Shown: positions 23,977 to 34,003, counted from the first letter of the stretch. The stretch is 64,000 nt of DNA from Chamaesiphon sp041738715 (GCA_041738715.1 JBGSPI010000052.1:1-64000); one strand, 5' to 3'. The notes: generated by a model from the letters alone, not told the origin. Made by a program: numbers and translations.

Positions 23977-25119
23977 ATGTCAATGAAAGTAATTGGGTTA
24001 ATAAGTGGAACATCGGTTGATGGAATCGATGCGGCGTTAGTAGAGATTAGCGGCACAACACTAGATTTGCAGGTAGAATTATTGGCGGGAGAGACTTATC
24101 CCTATCCCGACAACTTGAGAGCGCAGATTCTGGCTGTGTGCGGTGGGGAAAAGTTATCAATGTCAGAATTTGCCCAATTGGACGATGAGGTCGCTCGATG
24201 TTTCGCGCAAGCAGCGATCTCGATTCAAACGAACCAACCACCGGCAACCCTGATCGGTTCCCACGGTCAAACGGTCTTCCATCGCCCCACAACCGTCGAA
24301 AATATGGGTTACAGTCTCCAGCTTGGACGGGGAGAATTAATCGCCGCAATCGCCCAAATTACCACGATTGATAACTTCCGCGCTGCGGATATCGCCGCAG
24401 GCGGACAAGGTGCGCCGTTAGTGCCTAAACCCGATGCCTATCTCCTCAGCCATCCCCAAGAGCATCGGTGTGTCCAAAATATCGGCGGCATTGGTAATGT
24501 TACCTATCTTCCACCCACGAGTCAACCCGATTGGGAACAGCAAATTCGAGGTTGGGATACAGGTCCTGGCAATAGTTTGCTAGATCTGGCTGTGACCCAA
24601 CTCAGCCAAGGAGAATTAACCTTCGATCGAGATGGCGCATGGGCAGCGACAGGGACTGTCTGCGAGCCATTAGTTCAAAAATGGCTCACACAAGCTTATT
24701 TCCACGCTACACCCCCCAAATCGACGGGTAGGGAGCTATTTGGGGCGGAGTATCTCCAGGCTTGTATCGCTGATGCCGAAATCTACGCGTTGACTCCGGC
24801 AGATTTATTAGCTACGCTAAGTGACCTGACTGCTAGTAGCATCGCTGATAGTTACCATAGATTTTTGCCACAGTTACCCGATCGAGTACTATTGTGTGGT
24901 GGTGGTAGTCGAAATTTATATCTTCGGCACAGGTTGCAACTACACTTGCCTAACACCCAAGTGATGACCACTGATGACGCAGGGGTGAATGGAGACTACA
25001 AAGAAGCGATCGCCTTTGCCGTCTTAGCCTACTGGCGACATCACCAACTCCCTGGCAGTTTACCGGCGGTGACGGGCGCAAAATATCCGATCCTGTTAGG
25101 CGATGTCGCTCCCTTCTAG
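23977..25119 (+). CDS. anmK: Anhydro-N-acetylmuramic acid kinase
   Basis: A 380-residue sugar kinase that opens 1,6-anhydro-MurNAc from turned-over peptidoglycan and phosphorylates it to MurNAc-6-phosphate. Family motifs are visible: GLISGTSVDGIDAALVEI at the N-terminus, GSHGQTVFHRP, IDNFRAADIAAGGQGAPLVPKPD, QNIGGIGNVTYLP, GWDTGPGNSLLDL and the ATP-site VLLCGGGSRNLYL. The length fits the family. NagA, which acts further down the same amino-sugar recycling route, is also in this window (61752-62927), though MurQ is not. Confidence 0.95.
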   Translation: MSMKVIGLISGTSVDGIDAALVEISGTTLDLQVELLAGETYPYPDNLRAQILAVCGGEKLSMSEFAQLDDEVARCFAQAAISIQTNQPPATLIGSHGQTVFHRPTTVENMGYSLQLGRGELIAAIAQITTIDNFRAADIAAGGQGAPLVPKPDAYLLSHPQEHRCVQNIGGIGNVTYLPPTSQPDWEQQIRGWDTGPGNSLLDLAVTQLSQGELTFDRDGAWAATGTVCEPLVQKWLTQAYFHATPPKSTGRELFGAEYLQACIADAEIYALTPADLLATLSDLTASSIADSYHRFLPQLPDRVLLCGGGSRNLYLRHRLQLHLPNTQVMTTDDAGVNGDYKEAIAFAVLAYWRHHQLPGSLPAVTGAKYPILLGDVAPF

Positions 25120-25452
25120 AGAATTGGGTATATTGAGATATGTGTTAGCAGTTTGTACTCAATCTAAAAGTAAGTACAATACCTCACATAAGTCGATCGT
25201 AATTATATATAGTGATGAAGTTAGTGATTAATTTCAATTTTTCATCTTTAAAAAAATAACTTTTAACTATCTAAAAGCTACTCAAGAAGTAGCCAGTCTA
25301 TCTATTTTACTTAAAAAAACTTACCTGAACCTAATTTACATTTAACAGTTTAAACCGTTCTCATTTGTTTTGATGTTCAATTTCCACCTTCGATCGATTA
25401 TTATTAACTGCAAGCTCCTCTTGTCACCGCAAATCACGGAGGCTTTAATCGC
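25120..25452. other. Intergenic region upstream of kinase gene
   Basis: A 333-bp AT-rich region with no ORF of note. It contains one small inverted repeat, GCTACT-N5-AGTAGC (25277-25293). It presumably holds the anmK 3' end and the kinase promoter; I cannot place promoter boxes with confidence. Confidence 0.4.
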
Positions 25453-26955
25453 GTGAGAGATGAGCACTATGGTCGCTTACTCGTTCAACGCTATCAACTA
25501 TTAGAGATAGCGGGAAAAGGCTCAATGGGGCAAGTGTACCAAGCTAAAGATACACTGTTGGGTGGCGTAATTGTAGCTGTCAAATTTTTGTCGCGATCGA
25601 AAATGACCCAACGGGTGCGCGATAGATTTATGCGCGAAGCTACCATCAGTGCCCTATTGGGCGAAAAAAGCATCCACATCATCAAAGTGCGGGATTATGG
25701 GCTAGATGATGAAGACATGCCCTTTTATGTGATGGAATTTCTCAAAGGGGATAGTCTCAAAGATGTGATGCAAAACAAACCCATGGCATTACCGAAGTTT
25801 TTTAGCTTCATGCGGCAGATTTGTTTGGGTTTACAGTGCGCCCATGATGGCATCGAAATTGAAGGTAATCTCACTCAAGTTGTCCATCGTGATATCAAAC
25901 CGAGTAATATTCTCGTCCTGAAAGATTCTACACTGGGAGAACTAGTCAAAATTCTGGATTTTGGCATCGCCTTACTCAAATCAGATGATTCCCCAACTGG
26001 ATTTATGGGGACTCCCGCTTACTGTTCACCCGAACAAATGGATGGTAAAACTCTCGATAGTCGAGCAGATATCTATAGTTTGGGGATTATGATGTTCCAA
26101 ATGCTCACCGGCGAACTCCCTTTAAAACCCAAAACTAGTTCATTTGAAGGTTGGTTTCAATCTCACCACTATCAAACCCCCAAAGCATTTAACGCAGTTA
26201 AAGCCAAGTTAGACTTGCCACAGGCATTGATGGATGTTGTCAATCAATGTATGGCAAAAACAGCAGATGAACGTCCCCATAGTGTGGCAGATCTGCTCAA
26301 AGTTCTCGAACAGATCGATCGCGAAACATCTGTCAAACTATTAGCACCACCTACCAGAAAAGAAAACTCCGGTCAACTCAAATCGCCACATCAATCGGCA
26401 CTGACGATCGATGATATTTGTCGGCAAAGTATCTGGCCAAAAAATAAGCCTAGAGCCGAAATAGTTTTCCCCCAATTAATCGAGCATGAGGGTAAAGAAC
26501 TTGCCACTCTCTGGATCATGCTATCTAGTGCAGAAATTGAGCGATATAGAAATAATCAACCTCACTGTCAATTTTTATTCGTTGCCTCACCACACCCGAT
26601 GTTATTGTGGCTAACTACCTTATATCAAAATGAGCAGCAATATCGCATGTTGCCCTGCTATCTAGATCTGAAGAAGCCCACTGGTGAAAAAATCATCCAA
26701 ATTCTAACACAGTCAAATAGCTACAAATTAGTTCTATTTGCTCTTGAAGGAGATGAAAAATGTGTTGCTATAATTACTGGTACATTGCTTGATAAGAAAA
26801 CTCGTCGATTAAAAGAGTGGCAATTAGAAAGTCAAAGTAGTCCAGCAGCACAAGGTCAACTGAAAGAAAGTAAACGCTGGCTCAAAGAAGAACTTGATAC
26901 GCTTAAACCGAAGTTGATTGCCAGTCTGAAACGACAAATTGCCAAAAACAAATAG
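25453..26955 (+). CDS. Ser/Thr protein kinase (Hanks type)
   Basis: A 500-residue cytoplasmic kinase with a GTG start (25453) preceded by ACGGAGG. The catalytic domain covers about residues 10-280: glycine loop GKGSMGQVY, VAVKFL lysine, catalytic VVHRDIKPSN, ILDFGIALL magnesium loop, and GTPAYCSPEQM activation/APE region. Residues 300-500 are a non-kinase tail without transmembrane helix, rich in hydrophobic beta-strand-like segments (AEIVFPQLIEHEGKELATLWIML), of unknown function. Substrates cannot be inferred. The next gene is convergent, only 18 bp away. Confidence 0.92.
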   Translation: MRDEHYGRLLVQRYQLLEIAGKGSMGQVYQAKDTLLGGVIVAVKFLSRSKMTQRVRDRFMREATISALLGEKSIHIIKVRDYGLDDEDMPFYVMEFLKGDSLKDVMQNKPMALPKFFSFMRQICLGLQCAHDGIEIEGNLTQVVHRDIKPSNILVLKDSTLGELVKILDFGIALLKSDDSPTGFMGTPAYCSPEQMDGKTLDSRADIYSLGIMMFQMLTGELPLKPKTSSFEGWFQSHHYQTPKAFNAVKAKLDLPQALMDVVNQCMAKTADERPHSVADLLKVLEQIDRETSVKLLAPPTRKENSGQLKSPHQSALTIDDICRQSIWPKNKPRAEIVFPQLIEHEGKELATLWIMLSSAEIERYRNNQPHCQFLFVASPHPMLLWLTTLYQNEQQYRMLPCYLDLKKPTGEKIIQILTQSNSYKLVLFALEGDEKCVAIITGTLLDKKTRRLKEWQLESQSSPAAQGQLKESKRWLKEELDTLKPKLIASLKRQIAKNK

Positions 26956-26973
26956 AATTAATAATTAAGATTA

Positions 26974-28137
26974 CTAATTCGCTAGTCTAACTACTTCACC
27001 AAAGGGAAATCTTGCTGCGTCTAAGCCCCCAGGTGTCACAACCCAGAGCGTAGGTAGTATTGGCATCAGCGGAAACTCACCATATCCGTCAGTCAAGTAG
27101 ATACAAACAGAGGGACTTTGACCATCCCAGATCTCCATCACTCGATCGAAAAAAGGTACAAAAGAAGTTCCACCACCACCTTGAGGTACCGGTAATGTCA
27201 AATTATCTGTGAGTGAGTACGGGCCATGCGCCACACTGTCAACATAGAATAATTTGCATTCCAGATGGGTGTAAGCACTTACAATCCCTTGAACTTCTTG
27301 AATTAATAGTTGAAATTGAGTCTTACCTACCGAAGCACTGGTATCGATCGCCAGATAGATGTTGACTGATTCACCCTGCAATGTTTCCAAGTATAAGCCA
27401 CGATAGACAAACCGCCGATCCAATCCCTGAAAATCTGTCGGTGTTTGCACTAAATATCGCCATAGGTAACATTTCCAGTCTAGCTGTGGATTGAGCACCA
27501 CATCCAACTCGCGATCGAGTCCACCAGGGATTTTTCCGTTGGTAGTAGTTCTGGCAATGACTGTCGCTTGTTCGATCGCATGTCGCCAATGGGCTTTTAT
27601 TTCTGCTTGAGTATGGTTAGTTAAACTATCACCTGCGCCAATTTCGGAGATTGATCCATCCCCGCCAGGACTGGCTGCTAATAAATCCAAATCCTCCAGG
27701 CGAAAGGGACTTGCGCCTGCGCCTTGTAATAGCTCATAAACCTCTTCAACACTAAAATGTTCTAATTTCTCATCTCGCAGCCCTCCAGGCGGCAATTCGC
27801 AGCCTTGCAGCCCTAAAACTATACCATTGACTACAATATCCGCCGCAATATTCCATCGTTCTGGTTCTCTCACTCCCAAGCGGCATGGATGTAATAATGC
27901 CGCATGAAGAACTTCATGTAAGATTAGACTATCTTGTTGACTGCTAGGTAGCGATCGCCAAAATTCAGGATTAATAAATATGTCTCGCCCATCTGTTGCT
28001 GCGGTAGGAATACTTTGACTAGGCATAAATCTCGCAAACATCGCGAGAGTTCCAAAAAATGGGGATCTCATCCGCAACCGCAATAAGGATGCACTAATCA
28101 AGCTGGCAAAATCAATAACTGGGGGACAATGGTTCAT
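26974..28137 (-). CDS. VWA-like / putative metallopeptidase domain protein (DUF2201)
   Basis: A 387-residue protein. The N-terminal half has an HExxH-like site, LILHEVLHAALLHPCR, with a further histidine ten positions on from the first, which could bind zinc. The C-terminal half is a von Willebrand A-like domain: a MIDAS-type DTSASVG in YLAIDTSASVGKTQF and a later acidic YLTDGYGEFP. This pairing is that of DUF2201 proteins, which usually work beside MoxR AAA ATPases as chaperone-like insertases. No MoxR gene is next to it here. It is convergent with the kinase gene and ends 18 bp from it. Confidence 0.75.
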   Translation of the reverse strand: MNHCPPVIDFASLISASLLRLRMRSPFFGTLAMFARFMPSQSIPTAATDGRDIFINPEFWRSLPSSQQDSLILHEVLHAALLHPCRLGVREPERWNIAADIVVNGIVLGLQGCELPPGGLRDEKLEHFSVEEVYELLQGAGASPFRLEDLDLLAASPGGDGSISEIGAGDSLTNHTQAEIKAHWRHAIEQATVIARTTTNGKIPGGLDRELDVVLNPQLDWKCYLWRYLVQTPTDFQGLDRRFVYRGLYLETLQGESVNIYLAIDTSASVGKTQFQLLIQEVQGIVSAYTHLECKLFYVDSVAHGPYSLTDNLTLPVPQGGGGTSFVPFFDRVMEIWDGQSPSVCIYLTDGYGEFPLMPILPTLWVVTPGGLDAARFPFGEVVRLAN

Positions 28138-28244
28138 TGTCTTATTACTCCCACAGAGATTCTAGGAATTACCACAGACCTCCATTAGTCGCAAAAAGTA
28201 GGACAGTAGATACAGTCTACTGCCCCACCTGCTAACTACTTAGC

Positions 28245-29201
28245 TTATTTACGCCATTTGTAGATATCAGGGATATTGACAGCGGAACCAGTGACTTTTG
28301 TAGTGCTTGCAGCAGTTTGTACTCCACCTTGGCGAGTAGAATAGTTATAAAGTGCAGTGTTCTCTTGATCTTGACCCAGTACAGTCAAGGCATCATTTTT
28401 CACACTGACTGCAGCTTTAGCACCACCTTTGGCAGTACCTACTTGGGTAGTTGTGCCAACAGCTTCTTGAGATCCACCTTGGATGACTTTTTTGTTGCCA
28501 ATTGCCAAGTTTTCTTGAACCTGTAGGATCGATGTGAAGGCTGAGTTGTTGACAGCGGCTTTGCTGCTACCACCATTGGCAATACCTTCTTGACCGAGGG
28601 CCGATCCACCGTACTGAGATCCACCTTGGATAACATTCTTGTTGCCGAGGGCGGTGTTAAGCTGACCTTGCTCAATTAGGTTGAGACCAGTGTTGTTGAC
28701 AGTCGCGGCAGCACCAGTAGCATTACCATATTGGAATGTATAGGCTTCACCAGTCTGGACTCCACCTTGGATGACCGTCTTATTTTCGATCGCAGTGTTG
28801 AGTTGACCTTGACCGATAGTTGTCAGGGCATTGTTATTGATGACCGCAGCGTTTTTACCACTTGCGTTCGCAGTTTGGGGAGTTGATACGACGGCAGTTT
28901 GCGCACCACCTTGGGTAGCACTGCTATTATGGATTGCTGTGTTGACTTGAGCTTGACCAACCCCAGTAAGTGCAGTATTACTAACAGCAGCAGCCGTTCC
29001 GCCACTAGCAGCACCTGTTTGAGTTGTTGTTACTGTTGCTGCTTGCGCGCCGCCTTGAACTACATTTGCATTGCCAATTGCGGTATTAGTCTGACCTTGC
29101 TGAACAATTGTACCGCTGTTGTTACTAACAACTTGGGCAAATACAGCAGGGGTAAATGACAGGGCAGCTAATCCGGCTAGAGTTAATGATTGAATTTTCA
29201 C
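28245..29201 (-). CDS. Secreted tandem-repeat protein, curlin-like composition
   Basis: A 318-residue secreted protein with a Sec signal peptide (MKIQSLTLAGLAALSFTPAVFAQ). The rest is built from about six tandem repeats of 47-49 residues. Each repeat has a core resembling NxALTxIGQxQxNTAIxNxxVIQGGxQT followed by a Gly/Ala/Thr-rich stretch and a terminal AAV. The N-x-A, Q-x-x-N and QGG spacing and the Asn/Gln/Gly/Ala-rich, nearly Cys-free composition recall curlin and Fap-type functional amyloids, but the spacing is not identical to CsgA repeats. It could be an amyloid-like surface or matrix protein. No secretion genes (csgG, fapF) are adjacent. Confidence 0.7.
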   Translation of the reverse strand: MKIQSLTLAGLAALSFTPAVFAQVVSNNSGTIVQQGQTNTAIGNANVVQGGAQAATVTTTQTGAASGGTAAAVSNTALTGVGQAQVNTAIHNSSATQGGAQTAVVSTPQTANASGKNAAVINNNALTTIGQGQLNTAIENKTVIQGGVQTGEAYTFQYGNATGAAATVNNTGLNLIEQGQLNTALGNKNVIQGGSQYGGSALGQEGIANGGSSKAAVNNSAFTSILQVQENLAIGNKKVIQGGSQEAVGTTTQVGTAKGGAKAAVSVKNDALTVLGQDQENTALYNYSTRQGGVQTAASTTKVTGSAVNIPDIYKWRK

Positions 29202-29424
29202 TGTTAATACCTGTGAATAATTTTGCTCTGAAACGATTTCATCTAGAAGTTGGTTTTAACTGTTCTGATTTCGCTTCAATACCTATAGAAGAGTTTAGGT
29301 ATTTCTATTTCATGCACAGTCGTGAAAAATCTACGATTTATGTGTCAAATAGCGGTTAAATGGATTCAGATAAATCAATTAAATGGCGGTTGCAATTTTC
29401 GACTAAATAAGCTAATGATGTTAA

Positions 29425-30573
29425 TCATTCACGCTGTCCTGTCTGCATTCCCGGATTGCCAGTTAAAAAGTTGAGTAAATAGACAGTTCCCAAGCCACCA
29501 CCCAGAAACAGGCTAAAAAACAGACAAAATGCCAGGAATTGCTGGAATGTGGCTTGGCGGTGACGCTGTTGTTGCCGATCGATTAATTGAGTTGGGGTGG
29601 ATTGTGGTAAGAAGAAGGAAGAGGTGACAACGTCGTGATGTTCTACTACTTCGGTGATGGTTGGAGGGAAAAACGAAACACCAGCTTGAATTGGAGCTAC
29701 GGCTGTTGGCGGTGGATCGAGATCTGGTAGGGGGATATGAGTATCCCAAACTTCTTTGGCAAATTGGTCTGATGCTGCTGGCAATGTATCTGTTGAAACT
29801 GTCTCTGTTAAAATTGGCTCATTTGGTTGGAGACTAGCGACATGAAGATGGGAAATCCGGTTCGAGATTTCTCGTTGGAGCCATTGCTCGAATAATTCCT
29901 CCATTAATTGTTCTTTCATTTCATCATCGAATTTGGCTGGAAGTCGCTGTTCGAGTCTGATGAAGACGTAAAAATTGTCAATCTGAAATAGAGGAGACAA
30001 TTCACCTGGTTCAAGACTGATCAGATAATTGGCAATGTGTGGGTGGACATCACCGATCAGAATTGGGCCAACTACCCCACCTAGTTTGGCTTGCGCACCT
30101 TGGGAATAAAGCCGAGCCAATTTATCAAAGGATTGTCGCCGATCCTTGACTCGGAGATAAATCTCCTGTGCCATACCAATATTATCGACTTGAATCACTG
30201 AGAAAATCGCTCGATCGAGTTGTTCTTTCCGCGCTAGAAAGTAGGATGCGATCCGATGCCCCCACTGTAACTGTTGATATTTTTGGAGTATTTGCGATCG
30301 ATTGGCAGTCCGAAGTTGGTGTGGATCTTCTGGTGGTGAAGGGGTAAATGGGTCAACCAGAAGATCGAGATTGTTGGCGTAGCCTCCTGGGGTGGAAATC
30401 GATTTACATGCAGAGTCAATTGCCTGGTATTCTGGCGACTGTTGCCAGCGAATCAGTGTCTCTTCAATAATGACCAAGCGCAGGTATTGAGAGATAACTG
30501 GAGATGTTGTTAGGTATTGGAGAATCTGCTGTAAGGGCAATTGGCGTTGGCCCAGTTGGAGCGCAGTCGGCAT
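29425..30573 (-). CDS. Parvulin-type peptidylprolyl isomerase with C-terminal membrane helix
   Basis: A 382-residue protein. Residues about 120-260 form a PpiC/SurA-like rotamase domain (LARLYSQGAQAKLGGVVGPILIGDVHPHIANYLISLEPGELSPLFQIDNFYVFIRLEQR). The N-terminal 110 residues are a helical SurA-N-like region with no signal peptide. A charged linker with prolines follows, and near residue 350 there is one transmembrane helix (FLAFCLFFSLFLGGGLGTVYLLNFL). This tail-anchored layout occurs in cyanobacteria next to peptide-export ABC transporters, but none is adjacent here. Function: prolyl isomerisation or chaperoning, substrate unknown. Confidence 0.75.
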   Translation of the reverse strand: MPTALQLGQRQLPLQQILQYLTTSPVISQYLRLVIIEETLIRWQQSPEYQAIDSACKSISTPGGYANNLDLLVDPFTPSPPEDPHQLRTANRSQILQKYQQLQWGHRIASYFLARKEQLDRAIFSVIQVDNIGMAQEIYLRVKDRRQSFDKLARLYSQGAQAKLGGVVGPILIGDVHPHIANYLISLEPGELSPLFQIDNFYVFIRLEQRLPAKFDDEMKEQLMEELFEQWLQREISNRISHLHVASLQPNEPILTETVSTDTLPAASDQFAKEVWDTHIPLPDLDPPPTAVAPIQAGVSFFPPTITEVVEHHDVVTSSFFLPQSTPTQLIDRQQQRHRQATFQQFLAFCLFFSLFLGGGLGTVYLLNFLTGNPGMQTGQRE

Positions 30574-30684
30574 AAATAGCGAGGAATTTGACTAGTGGGA
30601 TTTAAGTACAACAGCTGACATACTTAGAGCCAGTCCAGACTGGATGAAAATAGTCTCATTCGATTGGAACCGCGCCAAAACCAG

Positions 30685-31077
30685 CTAAGTCCTGCTACCT
30701 AATTGAATTAACTCGACTTTATAACCGGTCGGGTCTTCAACAAAGGCAATTACTGTTGTGCCATGTTTCATCGCACCGGGAGGTCGTGTAATTGTACCAC
30801 CTTTGGCGACAATGCGATCGCATGTTGCAAAAATATCATCTACCCCGATAGCAATATGACCGTAACCATCGCCGATCGTATATGTGGTGGTATCCCAGTT
30901 ATGGGTCAACTCAATCACCGCATGGTCTGATTCATTACCGTAGCCGACAAAAGCAAGGGTAAATTTACCATCAGGGTAATCTTGTTTCCGCAGTAACTTC
31001 ATCCCCAACACCTCGCAATAGAAGCGGATTGATTCATCTAAATTGCCAACTCGCAGCATGGTATGTAGTAAACGCAT
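30685..31077 (-). CDS. gloA: Lactoylglutathione lyase (glyoxalase I)
   Basis: A 130-residue metalloenzyme that converts the hemithioacetal of methylglyoxal and glutathione to S-lactoylglutathione. It has two betaalphabetabetabeta units: MRLLHTMLRVGNLDESIRFYCEVLGMKLLRK and GHIAIGVDDIFATCDRIVAKGGTITRPPG. Metal ligands expected are His5, Glu (AVIELTHNW), His (GHIAIGV) and Glu (YKVELIQ). I chose the ATG at 31077 since MRLLHTMLRV is the family start; the longer frame adds an unrelated leader. It is divergent from eno across about 165 bp. Confidence 0.93.
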   Translation of the reverse strand: MRLLHTMLRVGNLDESIRFYCEVLGMKLLRKQDYPDGKFTLAFVGYGNESDHAVIELTHNWDTTTYTIGDGYGHIAIGVDDIFATCDRIVAKGGTITRPPGAMKHGTTVIAFVEDPTGYKVELIQLGSRT

Positions 31078-31242
31078 AGCCCATTTAAAAAAAATTTGGT
31101 AGTCGAATTTGCTAATTGATGTGCAATCAGGTCGTATGATAACGTGTTGGCACCAAATGTTGCCACACGACGAATCGTCAGGGTGCATGTCTGCTAATTA
31201 TTGTTTAAAGATCGGTCTCGATCGAAGGACGAGGAACTATAT

Positions 31243-32514
31243 ATGAATATGCCAGATATGGCGATTACAGAGATAAAAGCTAGAGAGATTCTGGATTCTC
31301 GCGGTCGTCCGACAGTAGAAGCCGAAGTATATCTAGCGAATGGTGGATTTGGGCTAGCTCAAGTTCCTAGTGGTGCTTCGACAGGTAGTTTTGAAGCCCA
31401 TGAGTTGCGGGATGAGGACTCTAGTCGCTATGGAGGCAAAGGTGTACTCAAAGCCGTTGCAAATATTGAAGAGAAAATCGCCCCTGCCTTGAGTGGGGAA
31501 GATGCCTTCGACCAAATAGCGATCGATCGAGCGATGATCGAGTTAGACGGTTCGCCGAATAAGGCAAATCTCGGTGCAAATGCCATCTTAGCTGTATCCC
31601 TCGCCAACGCCAAAGCTGTGGCCCATGCCCTGGGTGTGCCGCTCTATCGCTATCTTGGTGGTCCCTTGGCAAATCTCTTGCCAGTACCATTAATGAATGT
31701 GATTAATGGTGGTGCCCACGCTTCCAATAATGTGGACTTTCAAGAGTTTATGATCGTTCCCGTCGGTGCAGAATCTTTTAAAGAGGCTCTACGCTGGGGT
31801 GCCGAAATATTTGCCTCTTTAAGCAAAGTTTTAGACCAGAAGGGTCTTTTGACTGGTGTGGGTGATGAAGGTGGCTTTGCGCCCAATCTAGCCTCCAATC
31901 AAGCGGCATTGGAGTTGCTGGTGGCGGCGATCGAGTCTGCTGGTTACAAACCTGGCGAACAAGTTGCCCTAGCACTAGATGTCGCCGCTAGTGAATTCTA
32001 CAAAGAGGGTAACTACATCTATGATGGTAGTAGTCATACTCCAGTCGAATTCATCGACTATCTCGCCGATTTAACTACCAAATATCCGATCGTTTCGATC
32101 GAAGACGGTTTACACGAAGAGGATTGGGGCAACTGGCAATTGCTTACCCAAAAAATTGGCTCAAAAGTCCAATTAGTTGGTGACGATTTATTTGTGACTA
32201 ATTCTGTTCGCTTGCGTCAAGGGATCGACCAAAAGTCCGCCAATGCAATCTTGATTAAACTCAATCAAATCGGCACGCTGACAGAAACTCTGCAAACGAT
32301 CGATCTTGGCACGCGCAATGGGTTTAAGTCGATCATCAGTCATCGATCGGGTGAAACAGAAGATACCACGATCGCCGATTTAGCTGTGGCTACTCGTGCA
32401 GGACAGATCAAAACTGGCTCTCTCTGTCGCAGCGAACGGGTCGCTAAATACAATCGGTTGTTGCGGATTGAGGATGAATTAGGCGATTTTGCTCTCTATG
32501 CTGGTTTAGGTTAA
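31243..32514 (+). CDS. eno: Enolase
   Basis: A 423-residue glycolytic enzyme (2-phosphoglycerate to phosphoenolpyruvate). Seen are ITEIKAREILDSRGRPTVEAEV, GASTGSFEAHELRD, the metal-binding aspartate in ALDVAASEF, SIEDGLHEEDW and VGDDLFVTN, the catalytic lysine in ILIKLNQIGT and ISHRSGETEDT near the C-terminus. The ATG at 31243 has GAGGA 8 bases upstream and gives a length that fits the family; an earlier in-frame start at 31201 would add a poor leader. A strong terminator follows. Confidence 0.96.
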   Translation: MNMPDMAITEIKAREILDSRGRPTVEAEVYLANGGFGLAQVPSGASTGSFEAHELRDEDSSRYGGKGVLKAVANIEEKIAPALSGEDAFDQIAIDRAMIELDGSPNKANLGANAILAVSLANAKAVAHALGVPLYRYLGGPLANLLPVPLMNVINGGAHASNNVDFQEFMIVPVGAESFKEALRWGAEIFASLSKVLDQKGLLTGVGDEGGFAPNLASNQAALELLVAAIESAGYKPGEQVALALDVAASEFYKEGNYIYDGSSHTPVEFIDYLADLTTKYPIVSIEDGLHEEDWGNWQLLTQKIGSKVQLVGDDLFVTNSVRLRQGIDQKSANAILIKLNQIGTLTETLQTIDLGTRNGFKSIISHRSGETEDTTIADLAVATRAGQIKTGSLCRSERVAKYNRLLRIEDELGDFALYAGLG

Positions 32515-32524
32515 ATTAGCCCCG

Positions 32525-32551
32525 ATCCCCAATTTCTAAAAAATTGGGGAT
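32525..32551 (+). terminator. eno terminator hairpin
   Basis: ATCCCCAATTT and AAATTGGGGAT form a perfect 11-bp stem with loop CTAAA, starting 10 bases after the eno stop. The following bases (TGACCGTG) are not a T-run, so termination may be factor-assisted. Confidence 0.65.
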
Positions 32552-32739
32552 TGACCGTGTTACAAAGGTCTCGTCCATCTTCGATCGCCCTAACTAATCT
32601 AGCCACTTGGGCTAGTAAGTGAAGTACCCCAACTTGCTTCGCTAAGTTGAGGCGGGATTCTCGCCTCGGTCGCTATCCATCCCCTCCCTGCTTTGCTAGG
32701 AATGGGAATTCCGCTAAATTCGTTAAAATTTTCCTAAGC

Positions 32740-34003
32740 ATGATCCCTGTAGCCCAAGCCGAACAGATTATTCTCGATTTAGTACAACCTTTGAGTGAAA
32801 CAGAATCGATTTCCATCCTGGCAGGCTACGCCAACGATTTCACCACAGCAACAGGACGAATTTTGGCAACAACAATTGTCAGTCAATTGGACTTTCCCCA
32901 CTGGGACAATTCGGCAATGGATGGTTACGCGGTGAAATTTGCTGATGTGCGATCGAGTACAGCCAAACATCCAATTACGTTGGAAGTTGTTGAGGAAATT
33001 CCGGCTGGCTATCAACCTCAACGAGAGATTCAAGCGGGAGAAGCTGCCAGAATATTTACAGGCGCGATCTTACCTGCTGGTGCTGATACGATCGTGATCC
33101 AGGAACATACCCAGCGCGTCCAGAAAAGTTTTGTCAAAATCCAAATTGCACCGACAGCAAAAGCATTTATTCGTCATCGGGGTGAATATGCCAGAATTGG
33201 CGATCCCTTACTTGCACCTGGAACTGTTTTAAATCCACCCGAAATCGCTATTTTAGCTGCCACCGGATGTAGTGAAGTCACCGTTTACCGTCGTCCTCGG
33301 ATTGCCATCCTGTCCACTGGTGATGAATTAGTATCCCCTCATCAACCGCTGAAACCAGGGCAGATCGTCGATTCTAATCAATATGCGATCGCCGCCTTTG
33401 TCCAGCAAGCAGGAGGCATCCCAATCTGTCTGGGAATTGTCCCCGATGACCGCACAAAATTGACCGCCATCATGTCTGAAGCGATCTCGTCGGCTGATTT
33501 GGTCATTTCGACAGGTGGTGTGTCTGTGGGCGACTATGACTATGTAGAAGAGATCCTCGCAGAATTAGGGGGGGGATATTCAAATTCGCTCTGTCGCGAT
33601 CAAACCAGGCAAACCGCTGACAGTCGCTAAATTCGATCGCAATTCGCACCCAGTTATTTATTTTGGACTCCCAGGCAATCCCGTCTCAGCTCTGGTTAGC
33701 TGCTGGCGATTTGTCCAACCAGCCATGAATAAACTCGCTGGTTTACCCCAGTCTGATTGGCAGCCAAACTGGGTGAATGCCACAACCACTCAAGATTTAA
33801 CCGCTGATGGCAAACGAGAAAGTTATCTCTGGGGCAAATTAGACCTAGTTGCAGGACACTACCAATTTACCCTGTCTGCTGGTAGTCATAGTTCCGCCAA
33901 TCTGATCAATCTTGCTGGTACCAATGCCCTAGCAGTTGTGCCGATCGATACAACCACAATTGCGGCGGGAAAAGTAGTCCCAGTATTAGTTCCCAGTCAT
34001 TAA
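32740..34003 (+). pseudogene. moeA: Molybdopterin molybdenumtransferase, frameshifted in a G8 run
   Basis: MoeA inserts molybdate into adenylylated molybdopterin. From ATG 32740 (MIPVAQAEQIILDLV) the frame reads FPHWDNSAMDGYAVKF, FTGAILPAGADTIVIQEH, RPRIAILSTGDELV and DLVISTGGVSVGDYDYVEE, all family motifs, but it ends at 33630 after a run of eight G (33568-33575). Removing one G restores the frame: DIQIRSVAIKPGKPLTVAKF, YFGLPGNPVSALVSCW, and the C-terminal beta domain to the stop at 34001-34003. So the gene is either interrupted by +1 G, misread in sequencing, or rescued by polymerase or ribosome slippage. The complete product would be about 420 residues. Confidence 0.85.
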
